From positions 124,001 to 188,000 of the forward strand of contig JACQWY010000018.1 in assembly GCA_016209015.1 (NCBI GenBank): DNA of 64,000 bases, read 5' to 3'. How positions within the stretch are numbered: position 1 is the stretch's first letter; every line of letters begins with the position of its first letter. This DNA comes from Gammaproteobacteria bacterium (GTDB lineage: Bacteria; Pseudomonadota; Gammaproteobacteria; Ga0077536). Shown here piece by piece: positions 53,602-62,324 of the stretch. The position numbers were made by a program, and so were the translations under genes. The notes below the pieces were generated by a model. The model had not been told where the DNA came from and did not search any database. It worked only from the letters and a program-made list of their open reading frames with translations.

Positions 53602-54608
53602 GGGATTCCATAATATCCTTTGTACCAAGATACGAAATTCGCGATGCCGGTCGAGATCGGCGTCTGCGGCCGGTAGCCGACGTCGTCGACGAGCGCGCTC
53701 ACGTCGGCGTACGTGTCGGGCACGTCGCCGGGCTGCAGGGGCAGCATGTTCTTCTTCGCCTCGATGCCGAGGCACCGCTCCAGGGTCGAGATGAAATCCA
53801 TGAGCGGAACGGGCGTGTTCGCGCCGATGTTGTAGAGCCGGTAGGGCGCCTTGCTCGTGCCCGGGTCCGGTGCGTCGCCGTTCCAGGTCTCCGCAGGCGT
53901 CGCCACCTTGTCGATGCAGCGGATGATGCCCTCGACGATGTCGTCGACGTAGGTGAAATCGCGCCGGTGATTGCCGTAGTTGAAGACGTCTATCGGCTCG
54001 CCCGCGAGGATCTTGCGGGTGAACAGGAACAGCGACATGTCGGGCCGGCCCCACGGCCCGTAGACGGTGAAGAAGCGCAGGCCGGTCGTCGGCAGACCGT
54101 AGAGATGGCTGTAGGAATGCGCCATCAGCTCGTTCGCCTTCTTCGTCGCCGCGTACATCGACACCGGGTGATCGACGTTGTCGTGGACCGAGAACGGCAT
54201 GCGCGTGTTCGCGCCGTAGACCGAGCTCGTCGAGGCGTACACGAGGTGCTCGACGCCGTTGTGCCGGCAGCCTTCGATGACGTTCAGGTAACCGACGATG
54301 TTCGACTCGACGTAGACGTGCGGATTCTCGATCGAATAGCGCACGCCGGCCTGCGCGGCGAGGTGCATCACGCGCTGCGGTTTCACCGACTCGAAGAGAT
54401 CCTCCATCGCCGCGCGGTCGGCGATGTCGAGCTTGCGGAATTCGAAGTTCGCGTTCGGGAGGAGGCGCTTCAGACGCGCTTCCTTGAGCGTGACGTCGTA
54501 GTAGTCGTTGAGGTTGTCGATGCCGATGACGTGATCGCCGCGGGCCAGCAGGCGCTCACTCAGACGCGAGCCGATGAAGCCGGCCGCGCCGGTGACTAGA
54601 ATTCGCAT
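53598..54608 (-). CDS. UDP-glucuronate 4-epimerase
   Basis: This 336-residue extended SDR has [15 protein letters not shown] near 8-22, the catalytic YAATK near 150 and the segment [16 protein letters not shown] near 184, which is diagnostic of the UDP-glucuronate epimerase (LspL/CapI) group. It interconverts UDP-GlcA and UDP-GalA, supplying galacturonate to the polymer. It is the first gene of the minus-strand locus, facing the divergent gene at 54851. No confident promoter was identified in the 242-base gap, although ATGTAAAAT near 54641 could be an extended -10. Confidence 0.93.
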
Positions 54609-54850
54609 TGCCGATGTTTTGCTCTCGATTGGAGGCGGCATTTTACATGGATCTCCAGGGCATACACGTTACAAACCGCAACACCGGCGAGGCCTTGCGC
54701 GGGCAAACGTCCAGTCCGTCGCAATTCGGCGGCCGGGCCTCCGCACTATCGGCAGCGCCGCGCGGGTTTTGCAGTGGCGCCCGTCGCACGCCCATGGACA
54801 CGGCGGATTTGTTACCATGGCCGCCCGTGTAAGCCCAGGAGACACTGCGT

Positions 54851-55252
54851 ATGGCGACCCGCCCCGGCATGACCCCGGACAGCATGTCCGTCGACGTCGA
54901 CAATCTCTATCGCGAGGAGACCTACACCGATCTCCACGCCGCGAGCATCCGCCAGCTCACGCCCGTGAAGTCCGACGGCAGCCGCGATCCCGACCGCCCC
55001 CTCCAGTTCATCGGCGACACCACGCTCATGACGCAGATGGGCCCGCTGCCGCTGCAGTTCGCCATCGAGGCCGAATCCCTCGAGCAGGCGTTCGAGGGCT
55101 TCCCGCAGGGCGTGCGCGAGGCGGTCGAGCGTCTGAACGAGCGCGCGAAGGAAATGGCCCGCGAGGAAGCGTCCCGCATCGTGGTGCCCTCGAAAATGCC
55201 CGGCGGCGGCCTCCCCGGCGGCGGCCTGGTCGGTACCGGCAAGCTGGGCTGA
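54851..55252 (+). CDS. Small conserved protein of unknown function beside ccmA
   Basis: The 133-residue soluble protein starts MATRPGMTPDSM, contains a central FIGDTTLMTQMGPLPLQF strand-rich part and a helix (EAVERLNERAKEMAREEASR), and ends in a Gly/Pro-rich tail with GGGLPGGGL. The ATG has AGGAGA nine bases upstream. I have seen similar sequences annotated only as hypothetical or cytoplasmic proteins. It is 49 bases before ccmA and may share its transcript, but there is no sign of a role in haem handling. Confidence 0.78.
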   Translation: MATRPGMTPDSMSVDVDNLYREETYTDLHAASIRQLTPVKSDGSRDPDRPLQFIGDTTLMTQMGPLPLQFAIEAESLEQAFEGFPQGVREAVERLNERAKEMAREEASRIVVPSKMPGGGLPGGGLVGTGKLG

Positions 55253-55301
55253 TCCGGGCCCGGCACGGATCGCCTCTGCAGCACTCCCTCCCCCGCGCCC
55301 G

Positions 55302-55949
55302 ATGCCCATCGCCGATACCGCCGGCCGTCCGCGGCTCGAGGCGCGTGCACTCGAATGCATCCGCGCCGACGAGCTCGTGTTCCGCGGCGTGAGCCTGACG
55401 GTCGCGCCGCGCGAAGTCGTCCAGCTCGTGGGCGCGAACGGCAGCGGCAAGACGAGTCTGCTGCGCATCCTGTGCGGCCTGACGCCGCCCGCCGACGGCG
55501 TGGTGAGCTGGGACGGCGCGGACATCCAGGCGCTCGGCAAGAGCTACACCGCCGAGGTCTGCTACATCGGCCACCTGAACGGCGTCGCGCCGACGCTGAC
55601 CCCGGCCGAGAACCTGCGCTTCGCCGCGCGCCTCTGCACCGCGAAACCCGACCTCGACATCGACGCCGTGCTCGAGCGCATGGCCCTGACCGCGATCGCC
55701 GAGGTGCCTGCGCGACGGCTCTCGGCCGGTCAGCGCCAGCGCGTCGCGCTCGCCCGCCTGCTCGTCTCCGACGCGCCGCTGTGGGTGCTCGACGAGCCGC
55801 TGACCGCGCTCGACACGACGGGCAAGGCGCTCGTCGAGGACCTGCTCGCGACGCACGCCGCCGGCGGCGGCCTCGCCGTCGTCTCGACGCACCAGCCGCT
55901 CGTGCTGCCGCCGGACGTCGCGCTCAAATCCATGTCGATCCGGGACTGA
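55302..55949 (+). CDS. ccmA: Cytochrome c biogenesis ATPase CcmA
   Basis: The 215-residue ABC ATPase has Walker A GANGSGKTSLL near 45, signature LSAGQRQRVALARLL near 142 and Walker B LWVLDEPLTALD near 164. Together with CcmB it powers release of holo-CcmE from the CcmC complex, using ATP in the cytoplasm. Length matches the family. It opens a nine-gene operon whose genes overlap or nearly touch. An N-terminal extension of about 12 residues precedes the first conserved strand. Confidence 0.95.
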   Translation: MPIADTAGRPRLEARALECIRADELVFRGVSLTVAPREVVQLVGANGSGKTSLLRILCGLTPPADGVVSWDGADIQALGKSYTAEVCYIGHLNGVAPTLTPAENLRFAARLCTAKPDLDIDAVLERMALTAIAEVPARRLSAGQRQRVALARLLVSDAPLWVLDEPLTALDTTGKALVEDLLATHAAGGGLAVVSTHQPLVLPPDVALKSMSIRD

Positions 55950-55953
55950 TGCC

Positions 55954-56622
55954 GTGAGTGGTGCGACCCGGGCCGTGCTGTCCCGCGAGCTGACGCGCAT
56001 GCTCAGGCGCCGCAGCCAGATCGTGCATCCGCTCATGTTTTTCCTGATCGTGGTCTCGCTGTTCCCGATCGCCATCGGTCCCGACCCGGTGACGCTCGCC
56101 CGCATCGGTCCGGCGATGGTGTGGGTCGCGGTGCTGCTGTCCTCGACGCTGACGATGGACGGCATCTTCCGCGACGATTTCGACGACGGCAGCCTCGAGC
56201 AGCTCGTGCTGAGCCCGGCCCCCCTGCCGATGCTGGTGCTGGCCAAAGCGGTCGCGCACTGGCTCCTGAGCGCCGCCCCGCTCATCGCCATGAGCGCCCC
56301 GCTCGCGCTCATGGTCGGGCTCGATACCCGCACGCTCGTCGCGCTCAGCCTCACGCTCCTGCTCGGCACGCCGGTGTTGAGCCTCGTGGGCGCGGTCGGC
56401 AGCGCGCTCACAGTCGGCCTGCGCAGCGGCGCGCTGTTGTTGGCGTTGATCATCCTGCCGTTGTACATTCCGCTCCTCATTTTCGGCACGTCCGCCACGC
56501 ACAATGCGGCCCTGGGCCTGCCCATCGAAGCGGAACTCTACTTCCTGGGCGGACTCGCAGTACTGGCGGCGACGCTGGCGCCGCTGGCCGCGGCAGCCGC
56601 ACTTCGGATCAGATTGGGATAA
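55954..56622 (+). CDS. ccmB: Haem exporter membrane protein CcmB
   Basis: The 222-residue inner-membrane protein has six hydrophobic helices and the cytoplasmic loop DDFDDGSLEQLVLSPAPL near 68-85, which is characteristic of CcmB. It forms the membrane part of the CcmAB transporter. It starts with GTG at 55954, four bases after ccmA, and its TAA at 56620 is three bases before ccmC. Confidence 0.95.
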   Translation: MSGATRAVLSRELTRMLRRRSQIVHPLMFFLIVVSLFPIAIGPDPVTLARIGPAMVWVAVLLSSTLTMDGIFRDDFDDGSLEQLVLSPAPLPMLVLAKAVAHWLLSAAPLIAMSAPLALMVGLDTRTLVALSLTLLLGTPVLSLVGAVGSALTVGLRSGALLLALIILPLYIPLLIFGTSATHNAALGLPIEAELYFLGGLAVLAATLAPLAAAAALRIRLG

Positions 56623-56625
56623 ACG

Positions 56626-57372
56626 GTGTTCGAGCGCTTCCACAAATACGCCTCGCTGATGCATTTCCATGCGTTCGCGCTACGCTGGGCCGGGCCGCTG
56701 ATGTGGCTCGCGCTCGTCCTGCTCGCGGCGGGCCTCGTCGGCGGGCTCGTGCTCGCACCCACCGACTACCAGCAGGGCGAGAGCTTCCGGATCATGTACA
56801 TCCACGTCCCGAGCGCCTGGATGTCGATGTTCGTCTACATGACGATGGCGGGGGCGGGGATTCTGGGCCTGGTCTGGAAAGTGAAGCTCGGCGACGTCAT
56901 CGCGCGGGCCGCCGCGCCGCTCGGCGCCTCCTTCACGTTCCTCGCGCTCGTCACCTGATCCCTGTGGGGCAAGCCGATGTGGGGCACCTGGTGGGTGTGG
57001 GACGCGCGTCTCACCTCGGAGTTGATCCTGCTGTTCCTCTATCTCGGCTACATCGCGCTCCAGAACGCGATCGAAGACCGCCGCGTCGCGGCGCGTGCCG
57101 GCGCGGTGCTCGCCGTCATCGGCACGGTGAACATCCCGATCATCCATTACTCGGTGCTGTGGTGGAGCACGCTCCACCAGGCGGCGAGCGTGAGCAAGAT
57201 GGCGAAGCCCTCGATCCATCCGACGATGCTCATCCCGCTGCTCATCATGATCGCGGCGTTCATGTGCTACTTTGCGGCCGTGCTGCTGATGCGCGTGCGC
57301 TGCGAGATCCTGCAATTCGACCGCAACGCGAGCTGGGTCCGCGAGCTCGCGCGCGGCCCGTCGGGAGCCTGA
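56626..57372 (+). pseudogene. ccmC: Haem-handling protein CcmC, interrupted by an in-frame TGA
   Basis: The frame from GTG 56626 encodes a 248-residue CcmC except that codon 111 (56956-56958) is TGA. The sequences either side join without loss: FLALVT, stop, SLWGKPMWGTWWVWDARLTS, where family members have Gly, so GGA to TGA is the simplest change. The tryptophan-rich WGTWWVWD motif and both haem-ligand histidine loops (YIHVPSAW and IIHYSVLWW) are present. Without readthrough the first product loses the haem site, and a restart at ATG 56977 would lack three helices. Since all other ccm genes are intact, a recent mutation, sequence error or recoding must be considered. Confidence 0.9.
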
Positions 57373-57374
57373 GC

Positions 57375-57548
57375 ATGGAAGCGCTGCAGAACTTTTTCGC
57401 CATGGGCGGTTACGCCGCGTTCGTGTGGAGCTCCTACGGCCTCGCCTGCGTGGTTCTGGTGCTGAACGCGGTCCTGCCGCGTTCTCAGGAGAAGACTTTG
57501 CTGAAACAGATCGCCGCGCGTCGTGCGCTGCCCGGAGAAGACGCATGA
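57375..57548 (+). CDS. ccmD: Haem exporter subunit CcmD
   Basis: The 57-residue single-helix protein (hydrophobic about residues 13-34) has the usual small-CcmD plan: a short N-terminus with MGGYAAFVWSSYG, one transmembrane span and a basic tail (SQEKTLLKQIAARRA). It helps release CcmE from CcmC. It starts two bases after ccmC and its stop overlaps the ATG of ccmE. Confidence 0.9.
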   Translation: MEALQNFFAMGGYAAFVWSSYGLACVVLVLNAVLPRSQEKTLLKQIAARRALPGEDA

Positions 57549-57997
57549 CCCCACGCCAGAGACGCCTGTGGGCGGTGGTCCTCGTGCTCATCGGGATGGG
57601 CATCGCGACCGCGCTCATCCTCACCGCGTTCAACAAGAACCTGATGTACTTCTACAGCCCGAGCCAGATCTCGGCCGGCGAAGCGCCGCAGGAACGGCCG
57701 TTCCGCGTCGGCGGACTCGTCGTGAGAGGCAGCGTCAAGCGCGCGCCGAACAGCCTCGCCGTGCACTTCACGCTCACGGATACGATCAAGAACGTCGACG
57801 TCACGTTCGACGGCATCCTGCCCGATCTCTTCCGCGAGGGTCAGGGCATCGTCGCGAACGGCAAGCTCGGCGGTGACGGCGTGTTCGTCGCCTCCGAGGT
57901 GCTCGCGAAGCACGACGAGAACTACATGCCGCCCGAGGTCGCCGCGGCGCTGAAGAAGAGCAACCCGAACTACCGCCACAACGGTGCCGCGCCGTGA
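57545..57997 (+). CDS. ccmE: Haem chaperone CcmE
   Basis: The 150-residue protein has an N-terminal membrane anchor (about 9-28) and a periplasmic OB-fold domain. The haem-binding histidine is His123 in LAKHDENYMPPEV, with Tyr127 four residues later, matching the HxxxY pattern. It carries haem covalently from CcmC to the CcmF/H ligase. The ATG overlaps the ccmD stop, and its own stop overlaps the GTG of ccmF. Confidence 0.95.
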   Translation: MTPRQRRLWAVVLVLIGMGIATALILTAFNKNLMYFYSPSQISAGEAPQERPFRVGGLVVRGSVKRAPNSLAVHFTLTDTIKNVDVTFDGILPDLFREGQGIVANGKLGGDGVFVASEVLAKHDENYMPPEVAAALKKSNPNYRHNGAAP

Positions 57998-59958
57998 TCC
58001 CCGAGCTCGGCCATTTCGCGCTGGTGCTCGCCTTCGCGCTCGCGGTCGTGCAGAGCGCCGTGCCGCTCGTCGGCGTCGCCCGCGGCTACGGGAGCTGGAT
58101 GAGCGTCGCGATTCCTGCCGCGCGCGCGCAGTTCTGCTGCGTGGCCCTTGCGTTCGCGACGCTCGCGTATTGTTTCTACGTCAGCGACTTCAGCGTCGCC
58201 TACGTCGCCCAGAACTCGAACACCCAGTTGCCGACGCCCTATCGCCTGTCCGCGGTGTGGGGCGCGCACGAGGGCTCGCTGCTGCTGTGGGTGCTGATCC
58301 TCGGCGTGTGGACGACGGCCGTCAGCTTCTTCAACAAAGGCCTGCCCTCGGACATCACGGCGACGGTCATCGGCGTGATGGGACTCGTCTCGATGGCGTT
58401 CCTGCTGTTCCTGCTCCTGACCTCGAATCCTTTCATCAGACTTGCCTCGCCCCCGGCCGACGGCGCCGATCTGAATCCGCTGCTGCAGGACCCGGGGCTC
58501 GTCGTGCACCCGCCGATTCTCTACACCGGCTATGTCGGCTTCTCCGTCGCGTTCGCCTTCGCGATGGCGGCGCTGATCCGCGGGCGCCTCACGACGCAGT
58601 GGGCGCGCTGGGTGCGCCCGTGGACCGTGATGGCCTGGACTTTCCTCACGCTCGGCATCGCGCTCGGAAGCTGGTGGGCCTACTACGAGCTCGGCTGGGG
58701 CGGCTGGTGGTTCTGGGATCCCGTCGAGAACGCCTCCTTCATGCCCTGGCTGCTCGGCACGGCACTCATCCATTCGCTCGCGGTCACCGAGAAGCGCGGC
58801 ACGTTCAAGAACTGGACCGTGCTGCTCGCGATCGGCGCCTTCGCGCTCTCCCTGCTCGGCACCTTCCTCGTCCGCTCGGGCGTGCTGACCTCGGTGCACG
58901 CCTTCGCGACGGATCCGGCGCGCGGCATCTTCGTGCTCGCGATCCTCGGCATCGCGATCGGCGGCTCGCTCTCGCTCTTCGCCTGGCGCGGCCCGCAGGC
59001 GCTCGCCGGCGCGGGCTACGGCGCCGTCTCGCGCGAGACCTTCCTGCTCGCGAACTCGCTCCTGCTCGCAGTCGCGACCTCGACCGTGCTCCTCGGCACG
59101 CTCTATCCGCTCGTCCTCGACGCGCTGAACCTCGGCAAGATCTCCGTCGGCCCGCCCTACTTCAACCTCATGTTCTCGATCGTGATGGCGCCGCTCGTGC
59201 TGCTGCTCGGCATCGGTCAGTTCTCGCGCTGGAAGGGCGACACGCTCGCGCGCATCGGCCTCGAGCTCAAGTACGCGTTGTCCGGCTGCGTGACGCTCGG
59301 CTTCGTCTGCGTCGCGATGCTGAAGCCGGAAGGCCGGCTCGCCGCCGGCACCGGGCTCGCGTTCGCGTTCTGGATCCTCGCGAGCGTTGCCGCCGGCCTC
59401 TGGCAGCGCATCGCGCCGCACGGCCGCGGCGCGGTGCGCCTGAATCTGCTCTCCCCCGCGTTCCTCGGGCAGTGCATCGCGCACACGGGCTTCGCGCTGA
59501 GCATCATCGGCATCGTGCTCACGTCCTACGAGACGGTGGATCTGCACACGCGCATGGCGCCCGGCGAGACGAAGAACGTCGGTCCCTATGCGTTCGAGTT
59601 CGTGAAGCTCCGCGAGTACAAGGGCCCGAACTACGACGCGACCGAGGGCACGTTCCGGATCACGAAGGACGGTGCGCTGGTCGCCGAGCTCACGCCGGAG
59701 AAGCGCAACTACACCGTGCGTGCGATGCCGATGACCGAGGCCGGCATCGCGCCCGGACTCACGCGCGATCTCTACATCTCGATGGGCGAGCCGCTCGGCG
59801 GCGGCGCGTGGAGCGTACGGTTGCACTACAAGGCATTCGTGCGCTTCATCTGGCTCGGCGCCCTCGTCATGGCGCTCGGCGGGATCGTAGCGATCGGCGA
59901 TCGCCGCTTCCGCCTCGCCACCCGGACGTCGGACGAGCGGCACACCGCCAAAGCCTAG
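57994..59958 (+). CDS. ccmF: Cytochrome c haem lyase CcmF
   Basis: This 654-residue inner-membrane protein has about fifteen hydrophobic helices and the WWD domain GGWWFWDPVENASFMPW near 228-244, where periplasmic haem is positioned. Histidine loops before and after it (LLQDPGLVVHPPILYTG) are in place. It attaches haem to apocytochrome cysteines with CcmH. Length is typical. It begins with GTG 57994, overlapping the ccmE stop. Confidence 0.95.
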   Translation: MIPELGHFALVLAFALAVVQSAVPLVGVARGYGSWMSVAIPAARAQFCCVALAFATLAYCFYVSDFSVAYVAQNSNTQLPTPYRLSAVWGAHEGSLLLWVLILGVWTTAVSFFNKGLPSDITATVIGVMGLVSMAFLLFLLLTSNPFIRLASPPADGADLNPLLQDPGLVVHPPILYTGYVGFSVAFAFAMAALIRGRLTTQWARWVRPWTVMAWTFLTLGIALGSWWAYYELGWGGWWFWDPVENASFMPWLLGTALIHSLAVTEKRGTFKNWTVLLAIGAFALSLLGTFLVRSGVLTSVHAFATDPARGIFVLAILGIAIGGSLSLFAWRGPQALAGAGYGAVSRETFLLANSLLLAVATSTVLLGTLYPLVLDALNLGKISVGPPYFNLMFSIVMAPLVLLLGIGQFSRWKGDTLARIGLELKYALSGCVTLGFVCVAMLKPEGRLAAGTGLAFAFWILASVAAGLWQRIAPHGRGAVRLNLLSPAFLGQCIAHTGFALSIIGIVLTSYETVDLHTRMAPGETKNVGPYAFEFVKLREYKGPNYDATEGTFRITKDGALVAELTPEKRNYTVRAMPMTEAGIAPGLTRDLYISMGEPLGGGAWSVRLHYKAFVRFIWLGALVMALGGIVAIGDRRFRLATRTSDERHTAKA

Positions 59959-59968
59959 GACTGCCCGC

Positions 59969-60499
59969 ATGCGCTTCGCCATTCCGCTCGCGATCTTCAT
60001 CGGCCTCGTCATCCTGCTCGCCCGCGGCTTGCACCTCGATCCGCGGCTCGTGCCCTCGCCGCTCATCGGCAAGCCGGCGCCGGAATTCTCGCTGACGAAA
60101 CTCTCCGATCCGGCCGCGAGCATGACGAAAGCGGATCTCGCCGGACGGCCGGTGATGCTGAACGTCTGGTCATCGTGGTGCGGCGCGTGCCGCGAAGAGC
60201 ATCCGCTGCTCGTCGCGACCGCGCGCACCGGCGAATTCGAAATCTTCGGGCTGAACTACAAGGACACGCGGGAGGACGCCAAGCAGATCCTGGCGCGCGC
60301 CGGCAACCCGTACAAGGAGAGCCTGTTCGATCCGGAAGGCCGGCTCGGCCTCGATCTCGGCGTCTACGGCGTGCCCGAGACGTTCATTCTCGACGGCCAG
60401 GGCGTCATCCGCTTCAAGCAGGTCGGGCCGATCACGCCCGAGGTGCTGAACGGCAGGATCCTGCCGCTCATGCGTGAGCTGCGCGGTTCGAAGACGTGA
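59969..60499 (+). CDS. ccmG: Thiol:disulfide oxidoreductase CcmG/DsbE
   Basis: The 176-residue protein has an N-terminal anchor (about 3-20) and a periplasmic thioredoxin fold with WCGAC (Cys71, Cys74) and the cis-proline loop YGVPETFILDG near 131. It reduces apocytochrome or CcmH thiols before haem attachment. CGAC rather than CPTC is a common variant in this family. It starts ten bases after ccmF and overlaps ccmH by four bases. Confidence 0.93.
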   Translation: MRFAIPLAIFIGLVILLARGLHLDPRLVPSPLIGKPAPEFSLTKLSDPAASMTKADLAGRPVMLNVWSSWCGACREEHPLLVATARTGEFEIFGLNYKDTREDAKQILARAGNPYKESLFDPEGRLGLDLGVYGVPETFILDGQGVIRFKQVGPITPEVLNGRILPLMRELRGSKT

Positions 60500-60966
60500 G
60501 GATCGCGCGCCTCGCCGCGGCCCTCCTCGTCCTGCTCGCCGCCGCGGCGCGCGCGGAGGACACGCCCTACACGTTCGACGATCCGGCGCGGCAGCAGACC
60601 TACGAGCAGCTCATCAACGAGCTGCGCTGCCTCGTCTGCCAGAACCAGACGCTCGCGGATTCGCACGCCGATCTCGCGCAGGATCTGCGGCGCGAGGTCT
60701 ACGGTATGGTCACGGCGGGCAAGAGCCGCGAGGAAGTGATCGATTACCTCGTGAAGCGCTACGGCGACTTCGTGCTCTATCGCCCGCCGATGAAGGACAC
60801 GACCTGGCTCCTGTGGGCCGGCCCCGTGCTGCTGCTCGTGCTCGCCGGCGGCGCGTGGTTCGCGATGAGCCGTTCGAAGCAGCGCGCGCTCGCCAGCACG
60901 CTCACGCCCGAGGAGCAGGCGCGGCTCGCCGCGCTGACCGGCGCCGACGAGGTGAAGCGCACGTGA
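60496..60966 (+). CDS. ccmH: Cytochrome c biogenesis protein CcmH (CcmL/CycL)
   Basis: The 156-residue protein has a signal peptide (cleaved after about ARA at 20), the redox motif LRCLVCQNQ with Cys45 and Cys48, a three-helix bundle and a C-terminal membrane helix (about 97-117). It acts with CcmG and CcmF in reducing and presenting apocytochrome. GTG 60496 overlaps the ccmG stop and its own stop overlaps the GTG of ccmI. Confidence 0.93.
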   Translation: MRIARLAAALLVLLAAAARAEDTPYTFDDPARQQTYEQLINELRCLVCQNQTLADSHADLAQDLRREVYGMVTAGKSREEVIDYLVKRYGDFVLYRPPMKDTTWLLWAGPVLLLVLAGGAWFAMSRSKQRALASTLTPEEQARLAALTGADEVKRT

Positions 60967-62177
60967 CGTTCTGGGCGATCGCCTACGGGCTCCTCGTCGT
61001 CGTGACGGGAGCCGTGATCCTCGGTGCGCTCCGCCGCCGCGACACGCGCGAGGTCACGCCGGGCAGGCTCTACGCGGAGCGCCGCGCCGAGCTCGCCCAG
61101 GACCTCGCGGCCGGGGCCATCGCGAACGACGACGCCGGCAGTATCGAGGCCGAGCTCGCGCAGGCGACGCTCGCCGAGGAGGACGGAGTCGCGAAGCAGG
61201 CCGTGGAAGACGGTCCGCGCCGCGCGGCGCTGATCCTCTGCGCCGTGCTCGTCCCGCTGATCGCGCTCCCGATGTATCTGCACCTCGGCAGTCCCCGCCT
61301 CGCCGACGCGCCGGCCGGCGGCAAGCTCCCGGAGCTGCGTCCCGACCAGCTCATCCCCCACCTCGAGTCGCAGGCCGCGAAGGATCCGAAGAACTACGAA
61401 GTGCGCTTCATGCTCGGCCGCGCCTACATGGCCGCGCAGCGCTACGACCGCGCCGCGCAGGAATTCGAGCAGGTGCTCGGCGGTGTCGGCGAGCAGGCGA
61501 CGCTGCTCGTCGAATACGCCGACGCGCTCGCGATGCAGTCCGGCGGCAAGCTCGCGGGCAAGCCCGCCGAGCTCGCGGCGCGTGCGCTCGCGCTCGAGCC
61601 CGAGAACGTCACCGCGCTCTGGCTCACCGGCATGGCCGAGAACGAGGCCGGCAAGCGCGGCGAGGCCCTGCAGCACCTGCGCCAGGCCCGCAAGGCCGCG
61701 CGCAAGTCCGAAATCCCGACGGACGATCTCGACGGCATGATCGCGAGCCTCGAAGCCGGCCTCGGCAGCGCCGCGCCGCCCGATACCGAAATCCCGGAAG
61801 CGGATCCGCACGCGGGCCCGGCGCCGGGCGGGCCGAGCCTCGAAGTGAAGGTCGGCATCAGCGAGGAGCTCCGCGCCAGACTGCCCGCCGACGCGACGCT
61901 CTTCGTGTTCGCCCGCGCGAAGAACGGCATGCCGATGCCGCTCGCGGTCGTGCGCCTGCCCGTCAGCGCCCTGCCTGCGACCGTCACGCTCGACGACAGC
62001 AAGGCGATGGCGCCGCAGGCCGCGCTCAGCAGGTTCGATACCGTGGAAATCGTCGCGCGCGTCAGCCGCAGCGGCAAGCCGCTGCCGACGCCCGGCGACT
62101 TCGAGGGCAGCGTGCCCTCCGTCGCGACCGCCTCGCGCGATCCCGTCGCCGTCACGATCGACCGCGTCGTGCCCTGA
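60963..62177 (+). CDS. ccmI: Cytochrome c biogenesis protein CcmI (CycH)
   Basis: The 404-residue protein has two N-terminal membrane helices (about 2-20 and 91-109) joined by a cytoplasmic loop, then a periplasmic TPR region (about 130-260, with RFMLGRAYMAAQRYDRAAQEF as one repeat, core given) and a C-terminal beta domain near 300-404. It chaperones apocytochrome c. The start GTG 60963 is favoured because its overlap with ccmH follows the operon habit and precedes the first helix directly. GC-rich inverted sequences after the stop have no T run. Confidence 0.9.
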   Translation: MTFWAIAYGLLVVVTGAVILGALRRRDTREVTPGRLYAERRAELAQDLAAGAIANDDAGSIEAELAQATLAEEDGVAKQAVEDGPRRAALILCAVLVPLIALPMYLHLGSPRLADAPAGGKLPELRPDQLIPHLESQAAKDPKNYEVRFMLGRAYMAAQRYDRAAQEFEQVLGGVGEQATLLVEYADALAMQSGGKLAGKPAELAARALALEPENVTALWLTGMAENEAGKRGEALQHLRQARKAARKSEIPTDDLDGMIASLEAGLGSAAPPDTEIPEADPHAGPAPGGPSLEVKVGISEELRARLPADATLFVFARAKNGMPMPLAVVRLPVSALPATVTLDDSKAMAPQAALSRFDTVEIVARVSRSGKPLPTPGDFEGSVPSVATASRDPVAVTIDRVVP

Positions 62178-62324
62178 GCGGCGCGCAAGAAACTTGCGCT
62201 GGCCCCGGGGCCGCCCGCGGCCCGGGCGCAGCGCTCGCGAAACGCCGCTGCGGCGAATCAATGCCCGTCCCTTCTATGTCATGATCCGGGCCGCAATCCA
62301 GTCATCGCGTCCAGGAGAACCGCA

